DNA of 32,990 nucleotides, taken from the NCBI GenBank assembly GCA_003696385.1, contig RFHO01000158.1, positions 1-32,990 on the forward strand. Direction: 5' to 3'. Under the pieces are notes generated by a model. The model had not been told where the DNA came from, ran no database searches, and was given only the letters and a program-made list of their open reading frames with translations. This document shows positions 29,490-32,990 of the stretch, piece by piece. The number at the start of each line of letters is the position of its first letter. The first letter of the stretch is position 1. Position numbers and translations under genes: made by a program. This DNA is from Planctomycetota bacterium (GTDB lineage Bacteria > Planctomycetota > Planctomycetia > Planctomycetales > Planctomycetaceae).

Positions 29490-30689
29490 TCATTCGATCG
29501 TGTCGCAGCGGACATAGAAGCCGCCGGGCAGGCGGCGAACGAGTCGCTTCATCTCCAGTACGGTCAGGGTCGCCACAACCTGCGCAGCGTCGATTTCCGT
29601 CTGCCGCAGCAGTTCGTCCAGGTGCTGTTGACGATCGGTGACCAGCTCCAACACATTGCGCTCGCGGTCGTTCAGCCGTAGTTGACGAAGCGAGCGGACT
29701 TCTTCTCCGGACGGGGTGCGGATCGGGTGGGGCGGAGGCCCGATCGATTCCAGCACGTCATCCGCGTGGCGGACCAGCGTGGCCCCGTCTCGCAGCAGAG
29801 CCAGGCATCCTTCCGAAGCCAGGCTGTCCACGGGGCCGGGCACGGCCATGACTTCCCGACCTTGCTCCATGGCATGACGTGCGGTGTGCAGTGCACCGCT
29901 GTTGCGCCTGGCTTCCACGATGATCACCCCCAATGCCAAGCCGCTGATGAGGCGGTTCCGCCGCGGGAAGAGCCCGGCTCGCGCCGGCGTTTCGGCACGG
30001 CATTCGGTCAACAGCGCCCCGTCCGCCACGATCCGCTCCGCCAACCCGGAATGCTCGGGCGGATAAATCCGCTGCAAGCCACTGGCCGTCACGGCGATCG
30101 TGCGTCCGCCGGCCCTCAGAGCAGCCTCGTGCGCCACGCCGTCGATACCGCGTGCCAATCCGCTGACGATCGTGAACCCGGCCCGCGCCAATGCGCCGGC
30201 CAGGCGTTCGGTCTGACGGCGTCCGTAGTGCGTGCAGTGCCGTGACCCGACGATCGCCACCGCAAGTTCGTCCCGCGCCAGCCAACGGCCGCGGAAGTAC
30301 AACACCAGCGGCGGATCCGGAATGTGCTGCAGCGGTCGCGGAAAAAACGGCGATCCCAGCGTCATCACGCCAATGCCCGCTGCCTCACACTGCTGCAGTT
30401 CCCGGCCGGCATGACCTTCATCGATGGCGGTACGCAGTGCGGTGATGGTTTTGCCGCTGATGCCGGGGACCTCGCGCAACTCGGCGTCCGAGGCATTCAG
30501 AACGGAGCGTGCTGAGCCGAAGCGTTCCATCAACCGGCTTGCCAGCCGGGGACCGACCCCGGGTACGAGATGCAGCGTCAGCACCGCCAGCGCTTCGAGG
30601 TCGTTGCGCACGCTGGCGACGGCTTCGGCCACGTCGGCCGCAGCACCGGAAGACACGGGACGATCCGAGCCACTCATCGCGTCGTCCAT
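29490..30689 (-). CDS. dprA: DNA processing protein DprA
   Basis: HhH-like LTLHLVPGVGPRLASRLMERFGS; Rossmann core AVAIVGSRHCTHYG, FTIVSGLARGIDGVAHEAAL, FPRRNRLISGLALGVIIVEARRNSGALHTARHAMEQGREVMAVPG. Start assigned to MDDAM. Confidence 0.95.
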   Translation of the reverse strand: MDDAMSGSDRPVSSGAAADVAEAVASVRNDLEALAVLTLHLVPGVGPRLASRLMERFGSARSVLNASDAELREVPGISGKTITALRTAIDEGHAGRELQQCEAAGIGVMTLGSPFFPRPLQHIPDPPLVLYFRGRWLARDELAVAIVGSRHCTHYGRRQTERLAGALARAGFTIVSGLARGIDGVAHEAALRAGGRTIAVTASGLQRIYPPEHSGLAERIVADGALLTECRAETPARAGLFPRRNRLISGLALGVIIVEARRNSGALHTARHAMEQGREVMAVPGPVDSLASEGCLALLRDGATLVRHADDVLESIGPPPHPIRTPSGEEVRSLRQLRLNDRERNVLELVTDRQQHLDELLRQTEIDAAQVVATLTVLEMKRLVRRLPGGFYVRCDTIE

Positions 30690-30728
30690 TCCGGCCGCTC
30701 GCCGGAACCGAAGCAAGCGGCGGATCGA

Positions 30729-32819
30729 TCAAACGGCGTCCAGCACGTCCAGCCAACGTCCGATCCGCTCGACGACGTCCCGCGGCAGTTCGCGCACCGC
30801 ACGCGTCTTCGGCAGGCCGTCGAGCACCGTCGGAAACTTGGCCTTGCGCAGGGCAGCCGCCGACTGGCCAATCGACTTCCAGGTCGGTGAATCCATGCCC
30901 CCGATCAGGTAGAAGGCCATCCGCCGGTCGGGATCCGGTTCGGCGGGGCGCACCACCACCGGCGCATCGACCGCGATCACGCCGCGCAACAGTTCGGTGT
31001 TTCTGGCCACGAGCACGGACGCGGGCGCCACGCTGTCCGCTGCCCCCATGGCGACGATGCGATTCGGATCGACGGTGTAGCGCTGCCGGAACGATTCGAC
31101 CAGTTCGATCACGGCGGGCAGATCGGCCGGTCTGAAGCCCGCCGCATCGTCGGTCGTGGGCGCGAGCACAATGAGTCCGCGGTTGTCACAGATCGGCTTC
31201 AACGCCCTCAGCATTTCGGCCATCATCGTGTCGCCCCGCGGATGCAACCACACGATCAGGCCATAGGAGTGGTCGGGGTTGTAATCGGCCGGCACATAGG
31301 CCCAGTAACCGGGATGTTCGTCCGTTGCCCGCTCCACAAAGTAACCGGTCTTCTGCGTCACCGCCATGGCTGGCGGCGGGATCGTCTGCGGCGGCAATTT
31401 GTCCGGAACCGTCTGCGGCCATGACGCCAGCTCCACTTCGACGTCGAACGCTTCCTCACCCCGTCGGAAACGCAGCGCCACGCGTTCGCCCGGAAGCCTG
31501 CGGCTGATCGCGTCCTCCAGATCCTCCGGTGTGGAAACGCCACGGTCGCCGACCTTGACGATCCGGTCCCGCGAACGCAGTCCGGCGGCGGCTGCGGGAC
31601 TGTCGGGAAATACGAACCTCACGGCGACGCCGGCTTCAACCGCCTCGGTGTCCTGCCGCTCGGAAGCCGCCAGACGAAACGGCAAGACCCCCAGGAACGG
31701 ACGCTCGTACGGCGGCAACTCCGCCACCAGCGTGACCGTGGCATGAAACGTCGCCGAGCCGCGCCTGAAGTCCAACGACACCTCCTCGCCGGCCCACTTG
31801 CCACCGAGGATCTGCAGAACTTGCGCGATCCGCTGGACCGGTCGACCGTCTACCGCGGTCAATTCGTCACCCGGCCGGATCCCCGCTTGTTCGGCCGGCG
31901 ACTTGACGCGCACACGGTCAACGATCGGCCGAGTGGCATAGATGTCCCGCCCGCGGAACGTGACGCCCAGCAAGCCGGGGTGCAGATCCTGACCGGCCTT
32001 CAGCCGCGGAAGAATCCGCTGCACATCGTCCCACGGAATCGCAAAACCGATTCCCGAATCGTACCACTCCACGCCGGCGACTTCCGATGCCCCGCGGCGC
32101 ATCGACAGCGGCACGATGATCCCGATGACCCGGCCGTGGACATCCACCAACGGACCGCCGTAATTGACCGGCGACGTCTTGGCGTCCGTCTGGACGGCCT
32201 TACCCCACACACGGCGCAGGCCACTGATGATCCCCACCGAAATGCTGGGCAGCGGCTGATCGTACGTCCGCCCCAGCGCGATGGCCCATTCTCCGACCCG
32301 TACCGTTTCCTGCGGGGCACCACGCGGGACTGCCAGATCCGCGGCCTCGACCTTCAACAGAGTCAGCATCCGCGCGTGGTCCTGGGCCACCAATCGGGCC
32401 GGCAGACGCCGCCCATCAGGCAGGGTCACGAGGATCGTCGAGGGCTTTTGGGCAAAATTGAAAGCACTGGAGACAATGTAGCCATCGGCGCTCACGACCA
32501 CGCCGGTCGTCGCCCCCATATTCGTCAGCACGCCGCCGACGCGATCGAGGCCTCCGACCGTCTGGATGCGGACGACCGAGGGCGCCACCAGCGCTGCCGC
32601 CTCCTGGAACGCACGCTGTTCGAGCAACATCAGCTCCACGTCGCCGACGGCCGGCCCGGAGTCCGGCGGCTCGTCCGCGGCCAACAACCGGCCACCGGCC
32701 CGCGGCACCACCCACAGCCACGCCAGCAGTAACACGCACCCGACGCACCGAAGCATTTCCGGCAATGGGCGCATCACCGTCGTTCCCTTTCGGCGGAACC
32801 GCGTTGAGCGATCGATCAT
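30729..32819 (-). CDS. Predicted catalytically inactive HtrA-like domain + two PDZ domains + alpha/beta-hydrolase-like domain (secreted fusion)
   Basis: Signal MRPLPEMLRCVGCVLLLAWLWVV; trypsin-fold landmarks TTGVVVSADGYIVSSAFNFAQ, LVAQDHARMLTLLKVE, TDAKTSPVNYGGPLVD; PDZ VRVKSPAEQAGIRPGDELTAVDGRPV and FVFPDSPAAAAGLRSRDRIVKVGDRGV; C-terminal GYWAYVPADYNPDHSYGLIVWLHPRGD...TVDPNRIVAMGAADSVAP. Confidence 0.85.
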   Translation of the reverse strand: MIDRSTRFRRKGTTVMRPLPEMLRCVGCVLLLAWLWVVPRAGGRLLAADEPPDSGPAVGDVELMLLEQRAFQEAAALVAPSVVRIQTVGGLDRVGGVLTNMGATTGVVVSADGYIVSSAFNFAQKPSTILVTLPDGRRLPARLVAQDHARMLTLLKVEAADLAVPRGAPQETVRVGEWAIALGRTYDQPLPSISVGIISGLRRVWGKAVQTDAKTSPVNYGGPLVDVHGRVIGIIVPLSMRRGASEVAGVEWYDSGIGFAIPWDDVQRILPRLKAGQDLHPGLLGVTFRGRDIYATRPIVDRVRVKSPAEQAGIRPGDELTAVDGRPVQRIAQVLQILGGKWAGEEVSLDFRRGSATFHATVTLVAELPPYERPFLGVLPFRLAASERQDTEAVEAGVAVRFVFPDSPAAAAGLRSRDRIVKVGDRGVSTPEDLEDAISRRLPGERVALRFRRGEEAFDVEVELASWPQTVPDKLPPQTIPPPAMAVTQKTGYFVERATDEHPGYWAYVPADYNPDHSYGLIVWLHPRGDTMMAEMLRALKPICDNRGLIVLAPTTDDAAGFRPADLPAVIELVESFRQRYTVDPNRIVAMGAADSVAPASVLVARNTELLRGVIAVDAPVVVRPAEPDPDRRMAFYLIGGMDSPTWKSIGQSAAALRKAKFPTVLDGLPKTRAVRELPRDVVERIGRWLDVLDAV

Positions 32820-32990
32820 CGTTTCCGTTCTCGCATCGTAACTTGCACGGACTACGTCGCGCACACCCGGCACCGCAGGCTTCTCCGGAGCCGCGGACGC
32901 ACACGGCTGGCCCGCCGCGTGGTTTCCTCGTGGGACCGCTGCCGGCAAGCCGTGCCAGACGCCGCGCAGTGAGCGGCTCACGGCGCGGCA

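Noticed and set aside
32944-32957. TGGCACG-GC-TTGCC on the minus strand, 138 nt before the pseudo-HtrA ATG, resembling the sigma54 site before degP
   Set aside because: GG-to-GC spacing is 8 nt, not the required 10, so it should not be a functional -24/-12 promoter. The positional parallel with the degP site is noted but not claimed.

Overview
The window is GC-rich bacterial chromosome. The gene content (Tat-exported Gfo/Idh/MocA oxidoreductase, HtrA/PDZ proteins, Ser/Thr kinase, NtrC-type sigma54 activator, CitG-like protein) suggests a planctomycete, but that is an inference. I support one tRNA-Gln and about 22 protein genes. They are: a small membrane protein, a macrodomain protein, a CitG-family protein, a short hypothetical protein overlapping a SAM methyltransferase, HtrA/DegP, a cyclophilin lipoprotein, a 1161-aa membrane protein of unknown function, a triple-BON secreted protein, UvrD/PcrA helicase, a secreted alpha/beta hydrolase, a Ser/Thr kinase, CdsA, a Tat-exported oxidoreductase, a sigma54 response regulator, CarB, a Cys-rich MarR regulator, a protoglobin, an SDR, a 43-aa membrane peptide, DprA, and a PDZ fusion protein. 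Most of the other long ORFs in the track are antisense shadows of these genes. The observations I rate highest are: (1) a protein at 30729-32819 built from an HtrA-like domain that has lost all three catalytic residues, two PDZ domains, and an alpha/beta-hydrolase-like domain that also appears to lack its nucleophile; (2) a full-core sigma54 -24/-12 promoter before the intact htrA gene; (3) three TGACAGCC boxes spaced exactly 41 bp apart before an orphan sigma54 activator; (4) the 1161-aa orphan membrane protein; (5) a protoglobin-MarR pair in which the regulator carries a Cys-rich tail; (6) two consecutive + strand terminators before carB, which may mark a small transcript. No CRISPR array, rRNA or intact mobile element was seen.
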